Shown: one piece after another, positions 11,188 to 19,998 of the stretch | Numbering within the stretch: position 1 is the first letter of the stretch | Layout of the letters: each line of letters starts with the position of its first letter | NCBI RefSeq assembly: GCF_000312525.1 | Contig: NZ_HE997452.1 | Coordinates: forward strand, 447,160 to 511,159 | Source: Bartonella florencae | Lineage (GTDB): Bacteria > Pseudomonadota > Alphaproteobacteria > Rhizobiales > Rhizobiaceae | Direction: 5' to 3' | Length of the DNA: 64,000 nt | Made by a program: the position numbers and the translations under genes | Notes under the pieces: generated by a model | Told to the model about the DNA's origin: nothing | Databases searched by the model: none | Seen by the model: the letters and a program-made list of their open reading frames with translations, nothing else

Positions 11188-12849
11188 ATGGGCGGAAAAA
11201 AGAGTACGGTTATGTCTGCTAAAAGAGGAGGAAAACCTTTTCCCAATCCTGGTCTTGTTTTCGCAGGGCCTTTGCCAAAATGTTTGGTGTATATTTTTGC
11301 CTCTTTTATTTTGCAGTGGGCTTATGGCTTAGGGGCAAATGTTGTTCAGTCTAACATTGTTCATCTTACCGGTGGCTTCCACGCAACGCTCACCGAAACA
11401 ACATGGTTGGTTGCAGCTTATATGGCACCCAATGTGAGCGTTGCCATTATGTTGATCAAAATTCGCTACCAGTTTGGGCTGCGTGCTTTTGCTGAATTAT
11501 CAATCCTTGGCTTCGTGTTGGTTTGTGTTTTGCAGCTCTTTGTTACGGATTTGCGTTCCGCACTGATCATTCGCTTCTTTGCTGGGATTGCTGCTGCCCC
11601 CATGGCTTCACTCGCATTTCTTTATATGATGGAGGCTTTTGCACCAGCAAAGAAGTTTACCGTTGCTCTGAGTTTGAATTATATGAATGCTGCCCTAGCA
11701 GCACCCTTATCGCGTTTGATTTCGCCGGATTTATTGGAAAATGGTGGATTTTCGAGTCTTTCAGCATTGGAGATGGGGCTGGTTCTTATCAGTTTGGGAT
11801 GTATCTATGCTCTTCCACTAACCCCTGTGGTACGCAACAAGGTCATTCAGAAATTAGACTGGTTGAGCTATGGTCTGATTGCTCTGGGCCTTGGACTCAA
11901 TGCAGTGATTATGTCTGTTGGTATCTTATATTGGTGGTATGAAGCGCCTTGGATTGGTTGGGGACTTGCTCTTGCCGTTTTCTCTTTGACTCTTGCCATT
12001 ATGATTGAACTTAATAGAGAAAATCCTTTGATTGATCTGCGTTGGCTTTTCAGTAAAGAAATGGTGTACTCTGTTCTCATTTTATTTATCTTTCATGTTT
12101 TTTTGTTAGAACGCTCAACTTTAGCAGTCGGTTTTTTTAATCTTTTTGGTTTATTAAATCGTGAAATGACACCCATGTATTTGGCGATTATATTGGGGAC
12201 TCTTTTAGGGGGAGCGGTTTGTGTGTTTTTTTTACGTGTTGGGCGTGAAGATTATTTTTATCTTATCTCTTTGGGCTGTTTGGCTCTTGGGGCATATTTA
12301 GACAGCCATGTAAACCATTTAACCAATCCTCAAGATATGATGCTCAGTCAAGGATTGGTGAGTTTTAGTTATGCACTTTTTTTACCGCCTGCTCTTTGTC
12401 GAGGATTTGTGATATCGGGTGAGCGAGGGCCGCGTTACGTTCTTAGTTTTATTGCTGTTTTTCTGTTGACGCAAGTAACGGGCGGATTAATGGGGGCAGC
12501 TTTGTTTGGCAGTTTGCAATTTTTTTTCGCTCATAAAAACTTTGAGATTTTAACACAAAATATTGTTGTCACCGACCCGCTTATTTCAGGGGAGATTAAT
12601 AGCTTATTTTCTCCTTCTTATGATGTTTCTGTTTCTCACTTTTTGGGAAATGAGCAAGGAACATCTAGATTGATTGAAAAGTTTAAGTTAACAGCGAATA
12701 TTTTTGCTTATGGTGATGTCTTTCGGCTGTATTTTTATATTGCTATAGTTGTATTTGCTGTTTTTCTTGTCAAAATATTTATAAAGTTATGTTCTTTTCA
12801 TACATTCAAAAAGCAATTTCATGTTCGTGAAAAGGGGTGTAGAAAGTGA
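11188..12849 (+). CDS. MFS transporter, DHA2 (EmrB-like) family
   Basis: This 553-residue integral inner-membrane protein has about 14 hydrophobic segments, consistent with the 14-helix DHA2 drug:proton antiporter group. ETTWLVAAYMAPNVSVA in the first helices corresponds to the EmrB-type motif. The next gene overlaps by four bases and encodes an EmrA/HlyD-type periplasmic adaptor, so the two probably form a tripartite efflux pump with an outer-membrane TolC protein encoded elsewhere. Substrate cannot be inferred. No regulator gene is adjacent. Confidence 0.85.
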   Translation: MGGKKSTVMSAKRGGKPFPNPGLVFAGPLPKCLVYIFASFILQWAYGLGANVVQSNIVHLTGGFHATLTETTWLVAAYMAPNVSVAIMLIKIRYQFGLRAFAELSILGFVLVCVLQLFVTDLRSALIIRFFAGIAAAPMASLAFLYMMEAFAPAKKFTVALSLNYMNAALAAPLSRLISPDLLENGGFSSLSALEMGLVLISLGCIYALPLTPVVRNKVIQKLDWLSYGLIALGLGLNAVIMSVGILYWWYEAPWIGWGLALAVFSLTLAIMIELNRENPLIDLRWLFSKEMVYSVLILFIFHVFLLERSTLAVGFFNLFGLLNREMTPMYLAIILGTLLGGAVCVFFLRVGREDYFYLISLGCLALGAYLDSHVNHLTNPQDMMLSQGLVSFSYALFLPPALCRGFVISGERGPRYVLSFIAVFLLTQVTGGLMGAALFGSLQFFFAHKNFEILTQNIVVTDPLISGEINSLFSPSYDVSVSHFLGNEQGTSRLIEKFKLTANIFAYGDVFRLYFYIAIVVFAVFLVKIFIKLCSFHTFKKQFHVREKGCRK

Positions 12850-13853
12850 TAAAAGCATTACGATCAAAAGCAACGCTTGTTGCATTCCTTTCTGGTGTTA
12901 CTGGTATTTTGCTGATTTTATGGGCGTGGAGGCTTCCTCCTTTTGTCAGTACCATTCAAATAACCGATAATGCTTCCATTAAGGGCAATGTAACTTTGGT
13001 TAGTTCACGGATTTCAGGTGTCGTTTCACGGATTTATGTGCAAGATTATCAACGCGTTGAAAAGGGAATGCTCTTATTTGAACTCGATGATGCTTTGTTT
13101 CGCCAACAGTTGGCACGAGCACAGGCTGTTCTTGATTCAAAAAATGCAAAACTTGCAAGTATTATGTTGCAAGCTCAGATTTTACAAGGAGAAGTGAATG
13201 CTGCAGAAGCAGAATTAGCACGCTCAAAAGCGTTTTCCAATGCTCTGCCTGAAAACAAAAAGCTGGGCTTTGGTAGTGCTTCCAATGCTGTTTTTCGGCC
13301 TCTTTCGCAATTGTTGACAGCACTTGAAACAAAACGCCAATTGCAAAAACAGTTGGATCTTGAGCGGCAAAGTTTACAGTCAGACGTAGTAAGCGCAAAG
13401 GTTGGTGTTGAATTGGCTAAAATTAATCTCGACCATACCAAGATTTTATCTCCTAAAACAGGCTATATCGGCTTTGTGGGGGCCAGAGTAGGGCAATATG
13501 TTTTGCCAGGGGCACAATTGGTATCGGTTATTTCTGATGATATTTGGATTATTGCTAATTATAAGGAAACGCAACTTTCTCAGATGCGTGTGGGACAACC
13601 GGTTATTTTTTCTGTTGATGCATTGAACAATAAAAAATTAAAAGGACGCGTGCTTCGATTCGCACCTGCAACAGGTTCAGAATTTTCTTTGTTAAAAACG
13701 GATACAACAATTGGCAATTTTATTAAAATTGCGCAGCGCATTTCTGTTCGTATTGCAATAGATCCCGGACAGGAGGGGGTTGAAAAGCTCATTCCTGGTA
13801 TGTCTGTTGTCACATATGTAGATACTTCGCAACGCGCCAATTCTGGAGGTTAG
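12846..13853 (+). CDS. HlyD/EmrA-family membrane fusion protein
   Basis: This 335-residue periplasmic adaptor has an N-terminal membrane anchor (about residues 11-30). A barrel-sandwich segment follows (ISGVVSRIYVQDYQRVEKGMLL is split across the two lipoyl-like halves), then a helical hairpin of about 100 residues, and a second half with ILSPKTGYIGFVGARVGQYV. This is the normal EmrA architecture. The GTG start overlaps the MFS stop (GTGA), showing coupling. It probably bridges the MFS pump to TolC. Confidence 0.88.
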   Translation: MIKALRSKATLVAFLSGVTGILLILWAWRLPPFVSTIQITDNASIKGNVTLVSSRISGVVSRIYVQDYQRVEKGMLLFELDDALFRQQLARAQAVLDSKNAKLASIMLQAQILQGEVNAAEAELARSKAFSNALPENKKLGFGSASNAVFRPLSQLLTALETKRQLQKQLDLERQSLQSDVVSAKVGVELAKINLDHTKILSPKTGYIGFVGARVGQYVLPGAQLVSVISDDIWIIANYKETQLSQMRVGQPVIFSVDALNNKKLKGRVLRFAPATGSEFSLLKTDTTIGNFIKIAQRISVRIAIDPGQEGVEKLIPGMSVVTYVDTSQRANSGG

Positions 13854-14150
13854 AATTTTGGGTTTCTTGAGTTTGATTTTTATACCTTTTTCTTATAGCA
13901 AGTGGACATTCACTTTGGAGGATTTCATTTGGTTTGTCATGATGCACCTCTTTAAGCTTATATCTGCTCTGTTGTAAAATATTATTCTTCAAAGTGCTGA
14001 TTAAGCTTCATTCATGTGTTCTCGAGAAAAGCAATCTGTTATCAGATTGATGATGTGGAGGAGCTCTCATCGGTGAAGATGGAATATATCTTTTATCGAG
14101 CTGATTGTGCCGTTCTGTCACATTTTTAATGTTATGATTTTTAAGATATA
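13854..14150. other. Intergenic region, nothing recognised
   Basis: About 300 AT-rich bases lie between the convergent HlyD gene and the DUF883-like gene. Short frames here have no family resemblance. Confidence 0.5.
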
Positions 14151-14154
14151 AAAA

Positions 14155-14178
14155 AATGCCCGATGTAAAACGGGCATT
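14155..14178 (-). terminator. Rho-independent terminator of the DUF883-like gene
   Basis: An 8-bp perfect stem, aatgcccg (14155-14162) with cgggcatt (14171-14178), encloses an 8-base loop. On the minus strand it is followed by a T run (plus-strand a-run 14149-14156). It lies about 20 bases past the stop of the gene at 14198. Confidence 0.85.
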
Positions 14179-14197
14179 AAAAGGGCTGGTTGTGTTG

Positions 14198-14482
14198 TTA
14201 ATGTTTGCGTACTAGAAAAAAGCCAGCCAAGACCAATCCTGCTGCTAAGGCAAGGGTTGTTTTAGGGTGCTCTTTTACTTTTTTCTTTAATTCTGTAGCG
14301 TGCTCGTTGAGATGAACAAGCGCGTGACGCCCTTTTTGTTTCCATGTGTCAAGGAGGTCAGAGATATTTTCAAAGCTATCATTATGAAAACCTCCACGGC
14401 TTACAGGGACAAGTTCATTTTTTAATTGTGCGATGCGTTTTTTAATTTTAGCATTTTGGGTGTTGGTTGAAAATAACCACAT
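14198..14482 (-). CDS. DUF883/ElaB-YqjD-like membrane-anchored protein
   Basis: This 94-residue protein has an amphipathic helical body (KKRIAQLKNELV then LLDTWKQKGRHALVHLNEHATELKKKVKEHP). It ends in a single C-terminal membrane segment, TTLALAAGLVLAGFFLVRKH. That architecture is typical of the ElaB/YqjD/DUF883 group, whose E. coli members are inner-membrane proteins that bind ribosomes in stationary phase. Function here is inferred only from architecture. It is monocistronic with its own terminator. Confidence 0.7.
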   Translation of the reverse strand: MWLFSTNTQNAKIKKRIAQLKNELVPVSRGGFHNDSFENISDLLDTWKQKGRHALVHLNEHATELKKKVKEHPKTTLALAAGLVLAGFFLVRKH

Positions 14483-14998
14483 TTGTTGACTCCTTCATGT
14501 GTTATATTGTTTTACGAAAATTGGAATTTTGTGTGGTGTTTTGCTATAACGGCTTGAAAATTGAAAGGTTGCATTAATGGCGCTTTTTGTTGTTCATGTA
14601 AAAGGGTAAGGTAGATGCTTTGGTTGAATGAAACGGTATCTTTTTACATGAGATTGCAATAAGCATTTTTTGTCATGCTGTAAAAATTGTCTTTTAAGGG
14701 GGATATAAGATACTAAGCATACGGCCTTGTCTTTGTTTGATTTCTGTTTTCTTTTGAATGAACCAGGTGTAAAAGTATAAAATTGAACGAGATATTTAGG
14801 ATAGGACTTATCCAATGGTTTCTTGAAATGAATGAAACCTGTCAGGTCCATCACAAAAGTGATGATGAGGTGAGGGCTCCCGCGAGAGCCTCATCTGTAA
14901 TGAGGTTGGTGATTTTGAAGGAATTTTGATCCTTAAGGGGGAAGATGAGACCAAAATGATGGTCGATAAGCGCTGGATTTTGAAAATTTGAGGACTCG
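14483..14998. other. Intergenic region upstream of ispG with hairpin-forming sequence
   Basis: There is no credible gene in these 516 bases. At 14850-14900 a short perfect hairpin (catcac-aaaa-gtgatg) is followed by an imperfect one (ggctc/gagcc core inside atgagg...cctcat). These could be a leader structure or a terminator, but the T run is missing. I cannot assign a function. Confidence 0.4.
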
Positions 14999-16240
14999 AT
15001 GAGCACTGCGTATTTTTTATCTAAACCCCTTGAGCGTCGTCGCTCTGTTGCTGTTGCTGTTGGTGATGTGATGGTTGGTGGTCATCATCCAATTGTTGTT
15101 CAGTCAATGACCAATACCGATACTGCTGATGTCGATGCAACCGTTTCGCAAGTTGCAGCTCTTTGGCAAGCTGGTTCCCGATTGGTGCGCATCACCGTTG
15201 ATCGTGATGAAGCTGCTGCTGCTGTGCCTAAAATACGTGAGCGATTGGAGCGATTGGGCTTTTTTGTACCATTGGTGGGAGATTTTCATTATATTGGGCA
15301 TAAACTTTTAGCAGAACATCCTGCTTGTGCACAGGCGCTGGCAAAATATCGGATTAATCCTGGAAATGTCGGTTTTGGTGCAAAGAAGGATCGCCAGTTT
15401 GCAGAAATTATCGAGATCGCTTGCCAATATGGCAAAGCTATTCGCATTGGGGTGAATTGGGGGTCTCTTGATAATGCATTGTTGACACAGCTTATGAATG
15501 AAAATGCAAAACAGGAAAATCCCTTATCGGTTGCTGAAGTCATGCGAGAAACGGTTGTGCAATCGGCTTTGCTTTCGGCTGCTTTCGCAGAAGAGCTTGG
15601 ATTGGGGCGGGATAAAATTATTCTTTCTGCTAAGGTGAGTGATGTGCAAGATCTTATTGCTGTCTGTAGCAGTTTGGCAGAGCGTTGTGATTATGCGCTC
15701 CATTTGGGATTGACCGAAGCAGGAATGGGAACAAAGGGTGTTGTTGCTTCTTCTGTGGCTTTGGGAATTTTGTTACAGCAAGGAATTGGCGATACCATCC
15801 GTATTTCCTTAACGCCTGAACCTGGTGGAGATCGGACACGGGAAGTAAAGGTGGGGCAAGAACTTTTGCAGGCGATGGGGTTTCAGCAATTTTTGCCTGT
15901 TGTTACTGCTTGTCCTGGATGTGGTCGCACAACCTCGACAGTGTTTCAGCAATTGGCACAAAAAATTGAAGCAGATTTACACAAAAATATGCCTGTTTGG
16001 CGTGAAAAATATCCTGGGGTTGAAAGTTTAAAGGTTGCTGTGATGGGCTGTATCGTCAATGGACCGGGAGAATCAAAACATGCTGATATTGGTATTTCAT
16101 TGCCCGGAGTGGGCGAAAATCCAGCAGCACCTGTTTTTATTGAGGGACAGAAAGTAAAAACTTTGCGTGGGGAGCACATTGCGGAAGAATTTGAAACACT
16201 TTTGAGTGAGTATATCCATACACGCTTTGGGCAAGCTTGA
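14999..16240 (+). CDS. ispG: 4-hydroxy-3-methylbut-2-enyl diphosphate synthase (flavodoxin/ferredoxin)
   Basis: This 413-residue cytoplasmic [4Fe-4S] enzyme catalyses the penultimate step of the MEP isoprenoid pathway. The N-terminal barrel shows [17 protein letters not shown] and [11 protein letters not shown]. The iron-sulfur ligands are in [12 protein letters not shown] and GCIVNGPGE near the C-terminus. Length is standard. It faces the polyprenyl synthase gene ispA convergently, so two isoprenoid genes are neighbours. Confidence 0.97.
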   Translation: MSTAYFLSKPLERRRSVAVAVGDVMVGGHHPIVVQSMTNTDTADVDATVSQVAALWQAGSRLVRITVDRDEAAAAVPKIRERLERLGFFVPLVGDFHYIGHKLLAEHPACAQALAKYRINPGNVGFGAKKDRQFAEIIEIACQYGKAIRIGVNWGSLDNALLTQLMNENAKQENPLSVAEVMRETVVQSALLSAAFAEELGLGRDKIILSAKVSDVQDLIAVCSSLAERCDYALHLGLTEAGMGTKGVVASSVALGILLQQGIGDTIRISLTPEPGGDRTREVKVGQELLQAMGFQQFLPVVTACPGCGRTTSTVFQQLAQKIEADLHKNMPVWREKYPGVESLKVAVMGCIVNGPGESKHADIGISLPGVGENPAAPVFIEGQKVKTLRGEHIAEEFETLLSEYIHTRFGQA

Positions 16241-16432
16241 AAAAAGAAAAGCTTTGCATGTTCTGTTGCTGGTGTTCTTTGTTGTGTGCGTTGGTGCGCT
16301 TTTCCTTTCTGTCTGTTGTCTTAAAGCGGGGCGTTTATTGGAGGTATATTATGGTGCCAAAAGGGTAACAGACGTCCCGTTTGTTTCTCTTCTTATGCTT
16401 TGTTTTGAGTGTTTTTAGTGGTGGATGGGGAG

Positions 16433-17335
16433 TTAATTCTTACGTGTTGCACTAAAGCGAGCAGCTTGTTGGAGTGGTTTTGCTTTGGGACCAAAAGGGA
16501 GAAGAAGCGTTTCTGCTTTAGCAATCAGTTCGTCTCGCTTTTTTTGTGTTTCTTCAATGCCATAAAGACGAACAAAAGTGGCTTTTTGTGCAGATTCATC
16601 TTTGCCAGCAGTTTTGCCCAGAATTTCGCTGCTGGTGGTGACATCAAGAAGGTCATCGGTTAATTGAAAGGCTAAACCAAGATAGGTGCCAAAAGTAGTA
16701 AGTTTTTCTGTCAATTCTTGCGAAGCATTGGCGATGATTGCTCCTGCTTGGCAAGCAAAGCTTATAAGAGCAGCCGTTTTCATGCGTTGTAGTGTGATAA
16801 TATCATCGCTTTCTTGCGGTTTTTTTTCTGCTTCAATGTCAAGCATTTGACCGCCTATCATCCCACCAAGCCCTGATGCTTGTGCAAGTGCTGTGATCAG
16901 CTTTATTCTGTTGTCAAAAGAAACTGCGTGAGTTTTATGGGCAATGATTTCAAAGGCAAATGTCAGAAGAGCATTGCCTGCCAGAATCGCTGTTGCTTCA
17001 TCAAATGCTTTGTGGACAGTGGGTTTGCCACGTCGGAGTATGTCGTTATCCATGGCGGGAAGATCATCATGTATAAGCGAATAACAGTGAACACACTCTA
17101 AAGCACAGGCAACATCAAGAGCGTTTTCTGCAGGAATATCAAAAAGGGCACTGCTTTGAAGTACAAGAAAAGGACGTAGGCGTTTTCCACCATTCAATAC
17201 CCCATAACGCATGGCTTTCATCAACATCTCAGGGCGGGAAATTTCACCCTTTTGAGTTTGAGCACTCAGCAGTGTGTTAAGCCGACTTTCAACGCTTTGG
17301 CCGTGCTTTGCAAGAAGGGTGGTAAATTCGTGCAT
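16433..17335 (-). CDS. ispA: Polyprenyl (farnesyl/geranylgeranyl) diphosphate synthase
   Basis: This 300-residue prenyl-elongating enzyme has the first aspartate-rich motif in HDDLPAMDND, the second in FQLTDDLLDV, and the conserved GGKRLRP. It condenses isopentenyl diphosphate units from the pathway that contains IspG. I start it at 17335 (MHEFTTLLAKHGQ), which follows a GGAAG ribosome site. The frame extends 30 residues further upstream with a Lys-rich, non-family sequence. Chain-length specificity cannot be read from sequence by eye. Confidence 0.92.
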   Translation of the reverse strand: MHEFTTLLAKHGQSVESRLNTLLSAQTQKGEISRPEMLMKAMRYGVLNGGKRLRPFLVLQSSALFDIPAENALDVACALECVHCYSLIHDDLPAMDNDILRRGKPTVHKAFDEATAILAGNALLTFAFEIIAHKTHAVSFDNRIKLITALAQASGLGGMIGGQMLDIEAEKKPQESDDIITLQRMKTAALISFACQAGAIIANASQELTEKLTTFGTYLGLAFQLTDDLLDVTTSSEILGKTAGKDESAQKATFVRLYGIEETQKKRDELIAKAETLLLPFGPKAKPLQQAARFSATRKN

Positions 17336-17529
17336 TCTTGCTTCCTTTGGTTTAGCAAAATAAAATCTTGGAACTGACAAAAAAGGCTGTTGCTTTTTCT
17401 TGTTTTTATCAATTTGCTTTAACATTTATGAAAAAATCAATTGCCCTTTTGCTCCTTATTCTCACTCTATGCGAGAGTCTCTGCTAAAGCCAAACAAAAA
17501 TTGCATGAAAGACTTCAATGAGAGATTTT

Positions 17530-17735
17530 TAATCAGTGTATAAAACTTTCAAGTCTGAGTCATGCTATTGTCTTTTATGACATCAATCTTGGTCATTGTG
17601 GTAATAGTATTGTCATTTTTGACATTGCCTCTTCTGTTTAATCAGTGTATAAGACAGTCAAATTTTATAGTGTTTTTGATAAAAGCATTGTCATTCTTGG
17701 CATTGCTTTTTCTGTTTTAGTGGATTTGGAGTGTC
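17530..17735. repeat. Imperfect direct repeats upstream of rpmF
   Basis: The motif tttaatcagtgtataa occurs at 17528-17543 and again at 17638-17653. The phrase around tattgtcatttttgacattg (17608-17627) recurs as cattgtcattcttggcattg (17685-17704), each followed by a similar tcttctgttt or ttttctgttt tail. The 405-base gap between ispA and rpmF is thus built partly of duplicated segments of about 100 bases. Whether they contain a promoter or are neutral is unknown. Confidence 0.7.
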
Positions 17736-17740
17736 TCTTT

Positions 17741-17920
17741 ATGGCTGTACCTAAACGAAAAACCTCTCCTTCAAAGCGGGGTATGCGCCGTTCGGCTGAT
17801 GCCTTGAAGGCGCCAACTTATATCGAGGATAAAAATTCTGGTGAACTACGCCGCCCTCATCATGTTGATTTGAAAACAGGGATGTATCGTGGCCGTGTGG
17901 TTTTGACACCTAAAGATTGA
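17741..17920 (+). CDS. rpmF: 50S ribosomal protein L32
   Basis: This 59-residue basic protein starts [18 protein letters not shown], which is diagnostic for L32, and ends with the alphaproteobacterial [10 protein letters not shown] 32-residue upstream frame extension is ignored because the family always begins MAVPK. It is transcribed alone and followed by a hairpin. Confidence 0.97.
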   Translation: MAVPKRKTSPSKRGMRRSADALKAPTYIEDKNSGELRRPHHVDLKTGMYRGRVVLTPKD

Positions 17921-17962
17921 GTGTTTTATCTTTTTATGAAGTGATAAGACCCATCTTATGCG

Positions 17963-17986
17963 CAGACTTGTGTGTTCACGAGTCTG
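17963..17986 (+). terminator. Probable rpmF terminator
   Basis: A 10-bp stem (one G-T pair), cagacttgtg with cacgagtctg, closes a 4-base loop 42 bases after the rpmF stop. The T tract is weak and comes about 15 bases later, so efficiency is uncertain. Confidence 0.6.
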
Positions 17987-18369
17987 ATGCGATTCTTGGT
18001 TATTTTTATCAATGTGAATATTAAAATATAAAATTTTCTTCTCATGCAGTGGATGAGAGCAATCTTGTTATCTTGATAGATAAGTTGGTTGCTTCTCTAT
18101 GCGTTTTGTGTGCCCTGTTGCTTGTGAGAGAGGCGTGAAATCATTTTCTTTTGGACTGAATAAGTGCGCTTTGTGAGAAATCTTTCCCTTAAAGAATGGG
18201 TTAAAGGCACAAGATAAAAGAATTCAAGAAAAATTGATATTGTAATTTTTTTGCAAATATAAAATTGCAATAATACTTATGTTCTGTTCATTTTAGCAAT
18301 ATATTATCGGATGGAGATATTGGGTAGATTTTTTGAAATTTTTTTTCATGAAAAACTTGATGGCATGAA
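17987..18369. other. Intergenic region between rpmF and carD, no gene seen
   Basis: These 380 AT-rich bases lie between converging genes. No family-like frame was found. The short plus-strand frame 18311-18502 runs into carD antisense and is not credible. Confidence 0.5.
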
Positions 18370-18392
18370 AAAACCGGCAATATGCCGGTTTT
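18370..18392. terminator. Intrinsic terminator downstream of carD
   Basis: A 10-bp perfect stem, aaaaccggca with tgccggtttt, and a 3-base loop have an A run on the left and T-rich sequence on the right. It can therefore act in both directions. It lies about 33 bases past the carD stop. Confidence 0.88.
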
Positions 18393-18424
18393 GTTTCATT
18401 TTTATGGTATGGAAAAACTATTTC

Positions 18425-19009
18425 TTACACAGCATAAACAGCTTCATCACTTGTTGTTGCTTCATCTCTTTTCGCTTTAAATTCACGCTTTGGTTTGTTT
18501 GAGAGATGCATCTCTATGAGATTGATAGTTTCTGTTTCAGAAAGACTATTGATCACAGCAATTTCACGGGCCATTCTTTCAAGTGCAGCAGTATAAAGTT
18601 GACGCTCAGAGTAAGATTGTTCAGGCTGTAGGTTAGAGCGAAAAAGATCGCGTACTACTTCAGCAATACAAATGAGATCTCCAGAATTGATTTTAGCATC
18701 ATATTCTTGAGCACGACGTGACCACATAGTGCGTTTAACGCGTGCTTTTCCGTGTAGGACTTTTAATGCGCGTTCAACAGAGTCAACAGCAGATAATTTG
18801 CGCATTCCAACAGAAATAGCTTTTGCAATGGGGACTTTAACATCCATTTTATCTTTCGCAAAATGAATGACAAAAAGTTTTAATTTATGTCCTGCAACCT
18901 CTTGATCTTCAATTGCTATAATTTGCCCCACTCCATGGGTTGGATAGACGATATATTCAGAAGTTGTAAAACCTTTAGCCTTGGAGGATGTTCCGTGTTG
19001 GGATGCCAT
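18425..19009 (-). CDS. carD: CarD/CdnL-family RNA polymerase-binding regulator
   Basis: This 194-residue protein has an N-terminal RNAP-interaction domain (YIVYPTHGVGQIIAIEDQEV, then FVIHFAKDKMDVKVPIAKA). The C-terminal helical DNA-binding domain contains MWSRRAQEYDAKINSGDLI and QPEQSYSERQLYTAALERMAREIA. This is the CdnL type that stabilises open complexes at rRNA and growth promoters and is essential or nearly so in Caulobacter. The gene pair carD-fdxA is a common rhizobial arrangement, here separated by a minisatellite and an fdxA remnant. Its own terminator follows. Confidence 0.93.
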   Translation of the reverse strand: MASQHGTSSKAKGFTTSEYIVYPTHGVGQIIAIEDQEVAGHKLKLFVIHFAKDKMDVKVPIAKAISVGMRKLSAVDSVERALKVLHGKARVKRTMWSRRAQEYDAKINSGDLICIAEVVRDLFRSNLQPEQSYSERQLYTAALERMAREIAVINSLSETETINLIEMHLSNKPKREFKAKRDEATTSDEAVYAV

Positions 19010-19308
19010 ATCTTAGTTTACTCCCTTTATGACCAACAAATGTATCGGAAAACAGGCTATAAACCTGAGGGTTGAGTGTTCTTTAACCAAGTATATTACA
19101 CTAATTGAATGAGCATAAAAGTTGAGTACTTTTAAATTCAACAAAAAATACATTGCTTTCTAAAAAAAGCAATGAACAATACTTAGAAAGATAGTCTTAT
19201 AAAGAGAACACTAACATCAAAATTCAAAAGAATCAATCATTTCGCTTAAGAATTTTTATTGTTACAAAAGAACTTTCTTAATTTATTTTAAACGTTATCT
19301 ATCTCTTC

Positions 19309-19488
19309 TTTGGAGGCAATGAATTTGGAGGCAATGAATTTGGAGGCAATGAATTTGGAGGCAATGAATTTGGAGGCAATGAATTTGGAGGCAGTGAATT
19401 TGGAGGCAGTGAATTTGGAGGCAGTGAATTTGGAGGCAGTGAATTTGGAGGCAGTGAATTTGGAGGCAGTGAATTTGGAGGCAGTGAA
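19309..19488. repeat. 15-bp minisatellite, 12 copies
   Basis: The unit tttggaggcaatgaa is repeated twelve times without interruption over 180 bases. The first five copies carry caatgaa and the last seven cagtgaa, so the array expanded in blocks. Because 15 is divisible by three, frames stay open on both strands. None has a credible start or family, so I do not call a gene. Confidence 0.97.
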
Positions 19489-19539
19489 CCTCTGAATCTT
19501 TTTGTGTCGTTCAATGAGGAGATTTATTTGCATAATGAA

Positions 19540-19618
19540 ATTTAAATTTTAACCATTTTTCTACACTTAGCTCTGTATCAGATACAATGCCTTGTGCTGA
19601 GTATTATTCTGCAAGCAT
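19540..19618 (-). pseudogene. Decayed fragment of fdxA
   Basis: The plus-strand text taaccatttttctacacttag, read together with ctctgtatcagatacaatg, matches the intact fdxA at about 19778-19823 (taaccacttttctaatcctg, ctccgtatcaggtaaaatg). The similarity continues into tgctgagtattattctg against tgctgggcattctgg. It is the same strand, about 20 bases downstream of the fdxA stop. It carries no functional cysteine cluster. Confidence 0.75.
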
Positions 19619-19636
19619 GTGATATACACTGTATTA

Positions 19637-19978
19637 TTATTTGTCGCCGCTTCCTGGATTTTCTGAAAAATACTGTTCTAATTTATTTGGAACGCCATCC
19701 AATTCTTTTGCTTGAGGTAGAGGGTCTTTTTTTGTGGTTAAATTGGGCCATTTGGTGGCATAAAGAAGATTAAGTTCTAACCACTTTTCTAATCCTGGCT
19801 CCGTATCAGGTAAAATGGCTTCTGCTGGGCATTCTGGCACACAAACACCACAATCGATGCATTCATCGGGGTGAATGACAAGCATGTTTTCACCTTCATA
19901 AAAACAATCAACGGGGCAGACTTCAACGCAATCCGTATATTTGCAGTGAATGCAGTTGTCGGTTACTACGTGGGCCAA
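19637..19978 (-). CDS. fdxA: Ferredoxin FdxA (7Fe-8S / 3Fe-4S + 4Fe-4S type)
   Basis: This 113-residue low-potential electron carrier has cluster-binding cysteines in [17 protein letters not shown] and [12 protein letters not shown], the pattern of the seven-iron bacterial ferredoxins. The C-terminal 50 residues ([22 protein letters not shown]) match the alphaproteobacterial form. The start is a TTG at 19978, since the family sequence begins (M)[23 protein letters not shown] lies seven bases upstream. Its partner reductase is not in the window. Confidence 0.94.
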   Translation of the reverse strand: MAHVVTDNCIHCKYTDCVEVCPVDCFYEGENMLVIHPDECIDCGVCVPECPAEAILPDTEPGLEKWLELNLLYATKWPNLTTKKDPLPQAKELDGVPNKLEQYFSENPGSGDK

Positions 19979-19998
19979 GATCGAACTCCGTTTTTATT

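Noticed and set aside
14850..14900. Riboswitch or sRNA before ispG
   Set aside because: The hairpins are short and imperfect and match no riboswitch consensus known to me.
19288..19533. Repeat peptides on both strands of the 15-bp array
   Set aside because: Open frames follow from a unit divisible by three without stops. No conserved start or domain.
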